From Antedon mediterranea (taxonomy: Eukaryota > Echinodermata > Crinoidea > Comatulida > Antedonidae): a stretch of DNA of 60,000 bases. Below are positions 23,980 to 37,116 of the stretch, in pieces (within the stretch, counting starts at the first letter, position 1; each line of letters starts with the position of its first letter). The notes beneath the pieces are model-generated. The model did not search any database. It was not told the origin of the DNA and worked only from the letters and a program-made list of their open reading frames with translations. A program made the position numbers and the translations under genes. The stretch is taken from contig NC_092670.1 of NCBI RefSeq assembly GCF_964355755.1, positions 895,001-955,000 on the forward strand. Direction: 5' to 3'.

Positions 23980-24480
23980 TACCTGGTAGGCCTTATCTAT
24001 TAGCTATTGGTCACTACATCTGGCCTGCCTGGGCTGATGAGACCATATCATCCTCCTACCAAGCACAGATCACCCAGCCAGCCAGACTGCCTCTCTAAAT
24101 ACCCGACCACGTGTAAAGGAGGGATGACTGAAATGAAGAAATAGTGGTACCCCTCCACACACAGACATGTCCACATTCCGCGGGTGCTACAACCCAGGGA
24201 TGTTGTTATTTACCTGCAAAGTTCTGGCCTGGAATACTTACCAATAAAGGAACTTTATCATGCATTCTCAGTTCTACATGTCGTTATCATATCATACATA
24301 AAAACAATGCTCTTTTCAGTCAGCCTGTATCCAAACTACTAGGAAATTTCCTTACTCACAATGCTACGACGGCGTGTGGTCGTGGTGGAGTCGTAGTATA
24401 GAGTGGAAAGAGAGCGACGATAGTGTGCGTGCGTGCTCTTAGATATCAGGCGCGGGGCGGGAAAGTTTGGTTGTAATTTC
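23980..24480 (-). other. Candidate promoter and untranslated exons on the - strand
   Basis: A GC-richer island in AT-rich surroundings, including GGCGCGGGGCGGG at about 24450. On the - strand there are good splice-like signals: a donor GTAAGTATT at about 24235-24243, a second GTAAATAAC near 24207-24215, an acceptor TTTCTTCATTTCAG just above 24129, and a donor GTATGTCAG near 23977-23985. The ~143-bp stretch 23986-24128 between the last two has no long open frame. It could be 5'-untranslated or non-coding RNA exons, or an old repeat. The call is weak. Confidence 0.25.
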
Positions 24481-24601
24481 AGTATAGAGGGCGCCCGGAC
24501 AGTTTTTACGGCAGTCATAATAATAGCTCTGTTTTACGGCACAGCCATACGGTATACTGCTGTATGGCTATTGCATTTACAGTATTTATACTTTTTTTTT
24601 T

Positions 24602-26456
24602 GGTTATCCGCAACGAAGTTGCAGGATAACCTCTTGTGATTGTACGAAATCATCATCATCATTGGTTATCCGCAACGAAGTTGCAGGATAACCTCTTGTG
24701 ATTGTACGAAATCATTGGTTATCCGCAACGAAGTTGCAGGATAACCTCTTGTGATTGTACGAAATCATCAACATCTTTTTGGTTATCCGCAACGAAGTTG
24801 CAGGATAACCTCTTGTGATTGTACGAAATCATCAACATCTTTTTCTTAATTGGTTATCCGCAACGAAGTTGCAGGATAACCTCTTGTGATTGTACGAAAT
24901 CATCATCATCATCATCATCATCAACTTTTTATTCTTCTTCTTTCTTTCTGTATGATTTTTGTGTAACGCTTTTCTCTGAAACTTGCAAACATAACATTTT
25001 GTTAACTATGTTAACATTTTGACATTTATGTAACGTCGTCAAGCGAAGCTTTTCATGATGTTTACAATTGCGCAACGTGACGTACGCGCGATTTAACGAT
25101 TTTCTCGTATTTAACATATGTCAAAAACCAAATAACATTTCAACTTGAAACTTTGCAAAAGTTTAATTTATATCATGCGCTAACTTTCTGTTGAAAAAAA
25201 ATTGCGTGTTTTACACAAAGTTACGCGCGCACGCGCATTTAAAATTTCAAAATGCGCGAAATTAATTTATAATCAACTTTCTACGCGTTTCATGTCGTTT
25301 TAAGCATGTCAAAAATTCCCACGCGTGCGCACATTTTTACGTGTGCGGTGCGCACGTAGCATTGAAAACGTATTTTTTTCGCGTGATTTATGTTTTTCCA
25401 GCCTTTTCATGTAATTTTACCAAATTTTTAACAATTTCGACTTAAAGATACGTCATACGAGCACGTCGAATTGGACAATTTGCGCGCGTTTTTTATGAAA
25501 AGGTTAAAAAATTCGTTTAAAATATGCCTTTTTTTAAACAGTCGTAATTTCTAAACTAGACGGTCAACTTTTTGTGGATGGCATATTCTGGAAGTAGATG
25601 AGTTGTAGATATCGGATCAGGTATTAATATGGCTAACCGGACATTGTGACGTCATCGTATGGCCACGCGAATATAAAATTTAGGATTTTTGTATCTTTCG
25701 TCATAGGTCATCACATTGAATAGAGCGCATCTCCACTTATCCGTTTTCCATTTTCACCCCGATTTTGATATTGTCTAGGTCAATCAACTATCTTTCGCAT
25801 GAGTGAAAAATATTTTAATTTTTATGACGTCATCATGCCTAAAAATTGAAATCACGTGTGGCATCAATTTCATCTTTACAGTAAATTTTAATCTGTTATA
25901 GCTCGTAAGAATAAAATGTGATAATCACGATTAAAACTTTTTCTGGAAGCTATTGGATTGTAGATACGAAATTATGTCAAAATGTTGCCAATCGGATGTT
26001 GTGACGTCATCATATGGCCAGTTAAATAAAAAAGGTCGTATTTTCATCTTTTGCGTCATAATTCATTACATTTAAAAGAGCGCGCATCAATATTTCACGT
26101 ATTCAAATTTCTTCTACACGCTAATACGTTGTTGCTGAGATAATTTCCTTTCGGAATTGCTACCTTCGCGTTTCATTTTAAAACCGTCAACATGTTAAAA
26201 ATTGCAATAAATAGCGGGTCCCGTAATTTCACCTATTCTACACTGTATGTGATATGGATACAGATTATACTGTGTATACTATATATGAATTTAAACAATA
26301 AAATTCAGCAATAACAACATATCATATTCTTCAGTTCAGGTCATAATGCCAACGTGAACACTTCCTTTTGTCCTCAACCTATCCCCTTAATGTTAATGTT
26401 GCACCACTTGCGCGGCGGATAACCAAACTCGTCAAAGTGACGAGTTACATGTCTAG
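24602..26456 (+). repeat. Array unit 1: five tandem 5' blocks plus body
   Basis: 5' hairpin blocks start at 24602, 24664, 24717, 24781 and 24852, each with a variable ATC-rich spacer. The body starts near 24937 (CTTCTTTCTTTCTGTATG). TGACGTCA palindromes start at 25647, 25825 and 26002. The left flank is ACTTTTTTTTTT. Confidence 0.9.
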
Positions 26457-27992
26457 TCTTCTTTCTTTCTGTATGATTTTTGTGTAACGCTTTTCTCTAA
26501 AACTTGCAAACATAACATTTTGTTAACTATGTTAACATTTTGACATTTATGTAACGTCGTCAAGCGAAGCTTTTCATGATGTTTACAATTGCGCAACGTG
26601 ACGTACGCGCGATTTAACGATTTTCTCGTATTTAACATATGTCGAAAACCAAATAACATTTTAAAGTGAAACTTTGCAAAAGTTTAATTTATATCATGCG
26701 CTAACTTTCTGTTGAAAAAAAATTGCGTGTTTTACACAAAGTTACGCGCGCACGCGCATTTAAAATTTCAAAATGCGCAAAATTAATTTATAATCAACTT
26801 TCTACGCGTTTCATGTCGTTTTAAGCATGTCAAAAATTCCCACGTGTGCGCACATTTTTACGTGTGCGGTGCGCACGTAGCATTGAAAACGTATTTTTTT
26901 CGCGTGATTTATGTTTTTCCAGCCTTTTCTAGTAATTTTACCAAATTTTAAACAATTTCGACTTAAAGATACGTCATACGAGCACGTCGAATTGGACAAT
27001 TTGCGCGCGTTTTTTATGAAAAGGTTAAAAAATTCGTTTAAAATATGCCTTTTTTTAAACAGTTGTAATTTCTAAACTAGACGGTCAACTTTTTGTGGAT
27101 GACATATTCTGGAAGTAGATGAGTTGTAGGTATCGGATCAGGTATTAATATGGCTAACCGGACATTGTGACGTCATCGTATGGCCACGCGAATATAAAAT
27201 TTAGGATTTTTGTATCTTTCGTCATAGCTCATCACATTGAATAGAGCGCATCTCCACTTATTCGTTTTCCATTTTCACCCCGATTTTGATATTGTCTAGG
27301 TCAATCAACTATCTTTCGCATGAGTTAAAAATATTTTAATTTTTTTGACGTCATCATGCCTAAATATTTAAATCACGTGTGGCATCAATTTCATCTTTAC
27401 AGTAAATTTTAATCTGTTATAGCTCGTAAGAATAAAATGTGATAATCACGATTAAAACTTTTTCTGGAAGCTATTGGATTGTAGATACGAAATTATGTAA
27501 AAATGTTGCCCATCGGATGTTGTGACGTCATCATATGGCCAGTTAAATAAAAAAGGTCGTATTTTCATCTTTTGCGTCATAATTCATTACATTTAAAAAA
27601 GCGCGCATCAATATTTCACGTATTCAAATTTCTTCTACACGCTAATACGTTGTTGCTGAGATAATTTCCTTTCGGAATTGCTACCTTCGCGTTTCATTTT
27701 AAAACCGTCAACATGTTAAAAATTGCAATAAAAAGCGGGTCCCGTAATTTCACCTATTCTACACTGTATGTCACTGAGCTGTATGTGATATGGATACAGA
27801 TTATACTGTGTATACTATATATGAATTTAAATAATAAAATTCAGCAATAACAACATATCATATTCTTCAGTTCAGGTCATAATGCCAACGTGAACACTTC
27901 CTTTTGTCCTCAACCTATCTCCTTAATGTTAATGTTGCACCACTTGCGCGGCGGATAACCAAACTCGTCAAAGTGACGAGTTACATGTCTAG
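26457..27992 (+). repeat. Array unit 2: no 5' block
   Basis: Starts directly TCTTCTTTCTTTCTG after the CTAG of unit 1, an exact CTAG-TC join. Nearly identical to unit 3, sharing TGTCACTGAGCTGTATGTG near 27768. Confidence 0.9.
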
Positions 27993-29535
27993 TTCTTAAT
28001 CTTCTTTCTTTCTGTATGATTTTTGTGTAACGCTTTTCTCTAAAACTTGCAAACATAACATTTTGTTAACTATGTTAACATTTTGACATTTATGTAACGT
28101 CGTCAAGCGAAGCTTTTCATGATGTTTACAATTGCGCAACGTGACGTACGCGCGATTTAACGATTTTCTCGTATTTAACATATGTCGAAAACCAAATAAC
28201 ATTTTAAAGTGAAACTTTGCAAAAGTTTAATTTATATCATGCGCTAACTTTCTGTTGAAAAAAAATTGCGTGTTTTACACAAAGTTACGCGCGCACGCGC
28301 ATTTAAAATTTCAAAATGCGCAAAATTAATTTATAATCAACTTTCTACGCGTTTCATGTCGTTTTAAGCATGTCAAAAATTCCCACGTGTGCGCACATTT
28401 TTACGTGTGCGGTGCGCACGTAGCATTGAAAACGTATTTTTTTCGCGTGATTTATGTTTTTCCAGCCTTTTCTAGTAATTTTACCAAATTTTAAACAATT
28501 TCGACTTAAAGATACGTCATACGAGCACGTCGAATTGGACAATTTGCGCGCGTTTTTTATGAAAAGGTTAAAAAATTCGTTTAAAATATGCCTTTTTTTA
28601 AACAGTTGTAATTTCTAAACTAGACGGTCAACTTTTTGTGGATGACATATTCTGGAAGTAGATGAGTTGTAGGTATCGGATCAGGTATTAATATGGCTAA
28701 CCGGACATTGTGACGTCATCGTATGGCCACGCGAATATAAAATTTAGGATTTTTGTATCTTTCGTCATAGCTCATCACATTGAATAGAGCGCATCTCCAC
28801 TTATTCGTTTTCCATTTTCACCCCGATTTTGATATTGTCTAGGTCAATCAACTATCTTTCGCATGAGTTAAAAATATTTTAATTTTTTTGACGTCATCAT
28901 GCCTAAATATTTAAATCACGTGTGGCATCAATTTCATCTTTACAGTAAATTTTAATCTGTTATAGCTCGTAAGAATAAAATGTGATAATCACGATTAAAA
29001 CTTTTTCTGGAAGCTATTGGATTGTAGATACGAAATTATGTAAAAATGTTGCCCATCGGATGTTGTGACGTCATCATATGGCCAGTTAAATAAAAAAGGT
29101 CGTATTTTCATCTTTTGCGTCATAATTCATTACATTTAAAAAAGCGCGCATCAATATTTCACGTATTCAAATTTCTTCTACACGCTAATACGTTGTTGCT
29201 GAGATAATTTCCTTTCGGAATTGCTACCTTCGCGTTTCATTTTAAAACCGTCAACATGTTAAAAATTGCAATAAAAAGCGGGTCCCGTAATTTCACCTAT
29301 TCTACACTGTATGTCACTGAGCTGTATGTGATATGGATACAGATTATACTGTGTATACTATATATGAATTTAAATAATAAAATTCAGCAATAACAACATA
29401 TCATATTCTTCAGTTCAGGTCATAATGCCAACGTGAACACTTCCTTTTGTCCTCAACCTATCTCCTTAATGTTAATGTTGCACCACTTGCGCGGCGGATA
29501 ACCAAACTCGTCAAAGTGACGAGTTACATGTCTAG
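27993..29535 (+). repeat. Array unit 3: near-identical twin of unit 2
   Basis: Repeats unit 2 at an offset of 1543 bp with its private changes. Differs at the junction, which begins TTCTTAATCTTC. Confidence 0.9.
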
Positions 29536-31131
29536 TCATCTTTTTATTAGTTATCCGCATTCAGCGGATAACTCCTTGTAACTGTCCTGTTTCATCATCT
29601 TTTTTTTTTTTCTGTATTCTTCTTTCTTTCTGTCATTTTTGTGCAGAGCATATCTCAAAAACGTGTACAGTTAACATTTCATAACTTTGTCAACATATGG
29701 GCATTCACGTGAAGTTGTGCTTTTTTATTTTTGAATGACGTCAGAATTGCGCAACATGAATTACGCGCGTTTTAACGAATTTCGCGTATTTAACATAAAT
29801 CAAAAACCATATAACAATTTAAATTGAAACTTGGCAAAAGTTTAATTTATATTCTGCGCTAACTGACTGTGGGAAAAAAATGGCATGTTTCACACGAAGT
29901 TACGCGCGCACGCGCGTTTAAAATTTTAAAATGCGAAAAATCAATTTCTAATCAACTTTCTACGCGTTTCATGTCATTTTGACCATGTAAAAAATTCCCA
30001 AGCGCGCGAATATTTTTACGCGCGTGGTGCGCACGTAGCGTTGAAAACCATTTTTTTTGCGTGATTTAGGTTTTTCCAGCCTTTTCTAGTAATTTTACCA
30101 ACTTTTAAACGATTTCGACTTAAAATCAAGTCATACGAGCCCGTAGAATTGGATAATTTATGTGCGTTTTTTATGAAAAAGTTCAAAAATTCATCAAAAT
30201 TTGTCAAAATTATACCTTTTTTAAAACAGTTGTAGTTTCTAAACTAAACGGTAAAAGTTGTTTTTATTACGTATTCTGGAAGATGATGAGTTGTAGATAT
30301 CGTATCATGCATCAATATGGCTAACCGGACATTATGACGTCATCGTATGGCCACTCTAATATAAAATATAGCGATTTTTTCTCTTTTGTCATAGCGCATC
30401 ACATTTAATAGAGCGCATCTCCACTTATCCGTTTTCCATTTTCACGCGGATTTTGATATTGTCTAGGTCAATCAACTATCCTTTGCATGAGTTAAAAATA
30501 TTTTAATTTTTATGACGTCATCACGCCTAAAAATTTAAATTACGTGTGCCTTTAATTTCATCTTTACAGTAAATTTTAATCTGTTATAGCTCGTACGAAT
30601 AAAATGTGATAATCACAATTAAAACGTTTTCTGGAAGCTATTGAATTGTAGATACAAAATCATGTAAACATTTTGCCATTCGGATGTTGTGACGTCATCA
30701 TATGGCCAGTTAAATAAGAAAAGTCGTATTTTCATCTTTTGCGTCATAATTCATTACATTTAAAAGAGCGTGCATCAATATTTCACGTATTCAAATTTCT
30801 TCAGCACGTTAATATGTTGTTACTGAGATAATTTCCTTCCCAAATTGCTGTCTTAGTTTTTCATTTTGATACCGTCGCCATGTTTAAAATAGGAATAAAC
30901 GGGGGTTCCCGTAATTTCACCTATTCTACACTGTATGTAATATGTATACAGATTATGTATATACTATATGACACAAAATAACAGAATTCAGCAATAACAA
31001 CATATCATATTCTTCAGTTCAGGTCATATTGCCATAATCTTTTTCTGTGTCCAATATTCTAACGTATGACGTGCACGTGGCCTTTGTCGTGCGGATAACT
31101 AACTCGTCAAAGTGACGAGTTACATGTCTAG
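29536..31131 (+). repeat. Array unit 4: divergent subfamily
   Basis: The 5' block is AGTTATCCGC-ATTCA-GCGGATAACT (from about 29549). The body is clearly diverged (for example GACGTCAGAATTGCG near 29738, an extra TGACGTCA), and the 3' internal repeat is GCGGATAACTA. The terminal hairpin and CTAG are unchanged. Confidence 0.9.
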
Positions 31132-32164
31132 TTTTTCTTCTTTCTTTCTGTATGATTTTTGTGTAACGCTTTTCTCCAAAACTCGCAAACATAACATTTT
31201 GGTAACTATCTTAACATATTGACATTTACGTAACGTCGTCAAGCGAAGCTTTTCATGACGTTTACAATTGCGCAACGTGACTTACGCGCGATTTAACGAT
31301 TTTGTCGTATTTAACATAGCTCGACAACCAAATAACATTTCAACTTGAAACTTTGCAAAAGTTTAATTTATATCATGCGCTAACTTTCTGTTGAAAAAAA
31401 ATTGCGTGTTATTCATCACATTGAATAGAGCGCATCTCCACTTATCCGTTTTCCATTTTCACCCCGATTTTGATATTGTCTAGGTCAATCAACTATCTTT
31501 CGCATGAGTTAAAAATATTTTAATTTTTTTGACGTCATCATGCCTAAAAATTTAAATCACGTGTGGCATCAATTTCATCTTTACAGTAAATTTTAATCTG
31601 TTATAGCTCGTAAGAATAAAATTTGATAATCACGATTAAAACTTTTTCTGAAAGCTATTGGATTGTAGATACGAAATTATGTAAAAATGTTGCCAATCGG
31701 ATGTTGTGACGTCATCATATGGCCAGTTAAATAAAAAAGGTCGTATTTTCATCTTTTGCGTCATAATTCATTACATTTAAAAGAGCGCGCATCAATATTT
31801 CACGTATTCAAATTTCTTCTACACGCTAATACGTTGTGGCTGAGATAATTTCCTTTCGGAATTGCTACCTTCCCGTTTCATTTTAAAACCGTCAACATGT
31901 TAAAAATTGCAATAAATAGCGGGTCCCGTAAGTTCACATATTCTACACTGTATGTGATATGGATACAGATTATACTGTGTATACTATATATGAATTTATA
32001 TATAGATAAAATTCAGCAATAACAACATATCATATTCTTCAGTTCAGGTCATAATGCCAACGTGAACACTTCCTTTTGTCCTCAACCTATCCCCTTAATG
32101 TTAATGTTGCACCACTTGCGCGGCGGATAACCAAACTCGTCAAAGTGACGAGTTACATGTCTAG
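31132..32164 (+). repeat. Array unit 5: internally deleted
   Basis: About 490 bp are missing at 31410, where TTGCGTGTT joins ATTCATCACATTG. Only two of the three TGACGTCA sites remain. Both ends are intact. Confidence 0.9.
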
Positions 32165-33931
32165 TCAACTTTTTGGTTATCCGCAACGAAGTTGCAGGAT
32201 AACCTCTTGTGATTGTACGAAATCATCATCTTTTTATTTTTGGTTATCCGCAACGAAGTTGCAGGATAACCTCTTGTGATTGTACGAAATCATCATCATC
32301 ATCATCATCATCAACTTTTTATTGGTTATCCGCAACGAAGTTGCAGGATAACCTCTTGTGATTGTACGAAATCATCATCATCATCATCATCATCATCAAC
32401 TTTTTATTCTTCTTCTTTCTTTCTGTATGATTTTTGTGTAACGCTTTTCTCTAAAACTCGCAAACATAACATTTCGGTAACTATGTTAACATTTTGACAT
32501 TTATGTAACGTCGTCAAGCGAAGCTTTTCATGATGTTTACAATTGCGCAACGTGACGTACGCGCGATTTAACGATTTTCTCGTATCTAACATATGTCGAA
32601 AACCAAATAACATTTTAAAGTGAAACTTTGCAAAAGTTTAATTTATATCATGCGCTAACTTTCTGTTGAAAAAAAATTGCGTGTTTTACACAAAGTTACG
32701 CGCGCACGCGTATTTAAAATTTCAAAATGCGCAAAATTAATTTATAATCAACTTTCTACGCGTTTTATGTCGTTTTAAGCATGTCAAAAATTCCCACGCG
32801 TGCGCACATTTTTACGTGTGCGGTGCGCACGTAGCATTGAAAACGTATTTTTTTCGCGTGACTTATGTTTTTCCAGCCTCTTCTAGTAATTTTACCAACT
32901 TTTAAACAATTTCGACTTAAAGTTACGTCATACGAGCACGTCGAATTGGACAATTTGGGCGCGTTTTTGATGAAAAAGTTCAAAAATTCGTCAAAATTAT
33001 GCCTTTTTTTAAACAGTCGTAATTTCTAAACTAGACGGTCAACTTTTTGTGGATGGCATATTCTGGAAGTAGATGAGTTGTAGATATCGGATCAGGTATT
33101 AACATGGCTAACCGGACATTGTGACGTCATCGTATGGCCACGCGAATATAAAATTTAGGATTTTTGTATCTTTCGTCATAGCTCATCACATTGAATAGAG
33201 CGCATCTCCACTTATCCGTTTTCCATTTTCACCCCAATTTTGATATTGCCTATGTCTATAAACTATCTTTCGCATGAGTTAAAAATATTTTAATTTTTAT
33301 GACGTCATCATGCCTAAAAATTGAAATCACGTGTGGCATTAATTTCATCTTTACAGTAAATTTTAATCTGTTATAGCTCGTAAGAATAAAATGTGATAAT
33401 CACGATTAAAACTTTTTCTGAAAGCTATTTGATTGTAGATACGAAATTATGTAAAAATTTTGCCAATCGGATGTTGTGACGTCATCATATGGCCAGTTAA
33501 ATAAAAAAGGTCGTATTTTCATCTTTTGCGTCATAATTCATTACATTTAAAAGAGCGCGCATCAATATTTCACGTATTCAAATTTCTTCTACACGCTAAT
33601 ACGTTGTTGCTGAGATAATTTCCTTTCGGAATTGCTACCTTCGCGTTTCATTTTAAAACCGTCAACATGTTAAAAATTGCAATAAATAGCGGGTCCCGTA
33701 ATTTCACCTATTCTACACTGTATGTGATATGGATACAGATTATACTGTGTATACTATATATGAATTTAAATAATAAAATTCAGCAATAACAACATATCAT
33801 ATTCTTCAGTTCAGGTCATAATGCCAACGTGAACACTTCCTTTTGTCCTCAACATATCCCCTTAATGTTAATGTTGCACCACTTGCGCGGCGGATAACCA
33901 AACTCGTCAAAGTGACGAGTTACATGTCTAG
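32165..33931 (+). repeat. Array unit 6: three 5' blocks plus body
   Basis: 5' blocks start at 32175, 32242 and 32334 with (ATC)n spacers of differing length. A private variant, GCCTATGTCTATAAAC, replaces the GTCTAGGTCAATCAAC of other units near 33250. Confidence 0.9.
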
Positions 33932-35455
33932 TTCTTCTTCTTTCTTTCTGTATGATTTTTGTGTAACGCTTTTCTCTGAAACTTGCAAACATAACATTTT
34001 GTTAACTATGTTAACATTTTGACATTTATGTAACGTCGTCAAGCGAAGCTTTTCATGATGTTTACAATTGCGCAACGTGACGTACGCGCGATTTAACGAT
34101 TTTCTCGTATTTAACATATGTCGAAAACCAAATAACATTTTAAAGTGAAACTTTGCAAAAGTTTAATTTATATCATGCGCTAACTTTCTGTTGAAAAAAA
34201 ATTGCGTGTTTTACACAAAGTTACGCGCGCACGCGTATTTAAAATTTCAAAATGCGCGAAACTAATTTATAATCAACTTTCTACGCGTTTCATGTCGTTT
34301 TAAGCATGTCAAAAATTCCCACGCGTGCGCACATTTTTACGTGTGCGGTGCGCACGTAGCATTGAAAAGGTATTTTTTTCGAGTGATTTATGTTTTTCCA
34401 GCCTTTTCATGTAATTTTACCAAATTTTAAACAATTTCGACTTAAAGATACGTCATACGAGCACGTCGAATTGGACAATTTGCGCGCGTTTTTTATGAAA
34501 AGGTTAACAAATTCGTTTAAAATATGCCTTTTTTTAAACAGTCGTAATTTCTAAACTAGACGGTCAAATTTTTGTGGATGGCATATTCTGGAAGTAGATG
34601 AGTTGTAGATATCGGATCAGGTATTAATATGGCTAACCGGACATTGTGACGTCATCGTATGGCCACGCGAATATAAAATTTAGGATTTTTGTATCTTTCG
34701 TCATAGCTCATCACATTGAATAGAGCGCATCTCCACTTATCCGTTTTCCATTTTCACCCGGATTTTGATATTGTCTAGGTCAATCAACTATCTTTCGCAT
34801 GAGTTAAAATATTTTAATTTTTTTGACGTCATCATGCCTAAAAATTTAAATCACGTGTGGCATCAATTTCATCTTTACAGTAAATTTTAATCTGTTATAG
34901 CTCGTAAGAATAAAATGTGATAATCACGATTAAAACTTTTTCTGGAAGCTATTGGATTGTAGATACGAAATTATGTAAAAATGTTGCCAATCGGATGTTG
35001 TGACGTCATCATATGGCCAGTTAAATAAAAAAGGTCGTATTTCCATCTTTTGCGTCATAATTCATTACATTTAAAAGAGCGCGCATCAATATTTCACGTA
35101 TTCAAATTTCTTCTACACGCTAATACGTTGTTGCTGAGATAATTTCCTTTCGGAATTGCTACCTTCCCGTTTCATTTTAAAACCGTCAACATGTTAAAAA
35201 TTGCAATAAATAGCGGGTCCCGTAATTTCACCTATTCTACACTGTATGTGATATGGATACAGATTATACTGTGTATACTATATATGAATTTAAACAATAA
35301 AATTCAGCAATAACAACATATCATATTCTTCAGTTCAGGTCATAATGCCAACGTGAACACTTCCTTTTGTCCTCAACCTATCCCCTTAATGTTAATGTTG
35401 CACCACTTGCGCGGCGGATAACCAAACTCGTCAAAGTGACGAGTTACATGTCTAG
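33932..35455 (+). repeat. Array unit 7: no 5' block
   Basis: 1524 bp, body and 3' end only. Small changes such as GAGTGATTT for GCGTGATTT near 34380. Confidence 0.9.
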
Positions 35456-37116
35456 TTGGTTATCCGCAACGAAGTTGCAGGATAACCTCTTGTGATTGTA
35501 CGAAATCATCATCATCATCATCATCATCAACTTTTTGGTTATCCGCAACGAAGTTGCAGGATAACCTCTTGTGATTGTACGAAATCATCTTTTTTTTCAT
35601 CTTCTTTCTTTCTGTATGATTTTTGTGTAACGCTTTTCTCTAAAACTTGCAAACATAACATTTTGTTAACTATGTTAACATTTTGACATTCACGTAACGT
35701 CGTCAAGCGAAGCTTTTCATGATGTTTACAATTGCGCAACGCGACGTACGCGCGATTTAACGATTTTCTCGTATTAAACATATGTCGAAAACCAAACAAC
35801 ATTTTAAAATGAAACTTTGCAAAAGTTTAATTTATATCATGCGCTAACTGTCTGTTGAAAAAAAATTGCGTGTTTTACACAAAGTTACGCGCGCACGCGC
35901 ATTTAAAATTTCAAAATGCGCAAAATTAATTTCTAATCAACTTTCTACGCGTTTCATGTCGTTTTGAGCATGTCAAAAATTCCCACGCGTGCGCACATTT
36001 TTACGTGTACGGTGCGCACGTAGCATTGAAAACGTATTTTTTTCGCGTGATTTATGTTTTTTCAGCCTTTTCTAGTAATTTTACCAAATTTTAAACAATT
36101 TCGACTTAAAGATACGTCATACGAGCACGTCGAATTGGACAATTTGCGCGCGTTTTTTATGAAAAGGTTAAAAAATTCGTTTAAAATATGCCTTTTTTTA
36201 AACAGTCGTAATTTCTAAACTAGACGGTCAAATTTTTGTGGATGACATATTCTGGAAGTAGATGAGTTGTAGATATCGGATCAGGTATTAATATGGGTAA
36301 CCGGACATTATGACGTCATCGTATGGCCACGCGAACATAAAATTTAGGATTTTTGTATCTTTCGTCATAGCTCATCACATTGAATAGAGCGCATCTCCAC
36401 TTATCCGTTTTCCATTTTCACCCCGATTTTGATATTGTCTAGGTCAATCAAGTATCTTTCGCATGAGTTAAAAATATTTTAATTTTTTTGACGTCATCGT
36501 GCCTAAAAATTTAAATCACCTGTGGCATTAATTTCATCTTTACAGTAAATTTTAATCTGTTATAGCTCGTAAGAATAAAATGTGATAATCACGATTAAAA
36601 CTTTGTCTGGAAGCTATTGGATTGTAGATACGAAATTATGTAAAAATTTTGCCAATCGGATGTTGTGACGTCATAATATGGCCAGTTAAATAAAAAAGGT
36701 CGTATTTTCATCTTTTGCGTCATAATTCATTACATTTAAAAGAGCGCGCATCAATATTTCACGTATTCAAATTTCTTCTACACGCTAATACGTTGTTGCT
36801 GAGATAATTTTCTTTCGGAATTTCTACCTTCGCGTTTCATTTTAAAACCGTCAACAAAAAATTGCAATAAATAGCGGGTCCCGTAATTTCACCTATTCTA
36901 CACTGTATGTGATATGGATACAGATTATACTGTGTATACTATATATGAATTTAAATAATAAAATTCAGCAATAACAACATATCATATTCTTCAGTTCAGG
37001 TCATAATGCCAACGTGAACGCTTCCTTTTGTCCTCAACCTATCCCCTTAATGTTAATGTTGCACCACTTGCGCGGCGGATAACCAAACTCGTCAAAGTGA
37101 CGAGTTACATGTCTAG
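35456..37116 (+). repeat. Array unit 8: two 5' blocks plus body
   Basis: 5' blocks start at 35458 and 35537. Near 36855 the CAACATGTTAAAAATTG of other units is shortened to CAACAAAAAATTG, and one palindrome reads GACGTCATAATATGG. Confidence 0.9.

Noticed and set aside
23977-24100. Possible U1 snRNA-like start (ACATACCTGGTAGG)
   Set aside because: Only the first dozen bases resemble U1; the rest cannot be aligned to the conserved loops and there is no snRNA promoter.
24602-32400. CRISPR-like array suggested by regularly repeated 5' blocks with variable spacers
   Set aside because: The spacers are ATC microsatellite and T-rich DNA, not unique sequences, and the blocks are transposon ends in a eukaryotic context.
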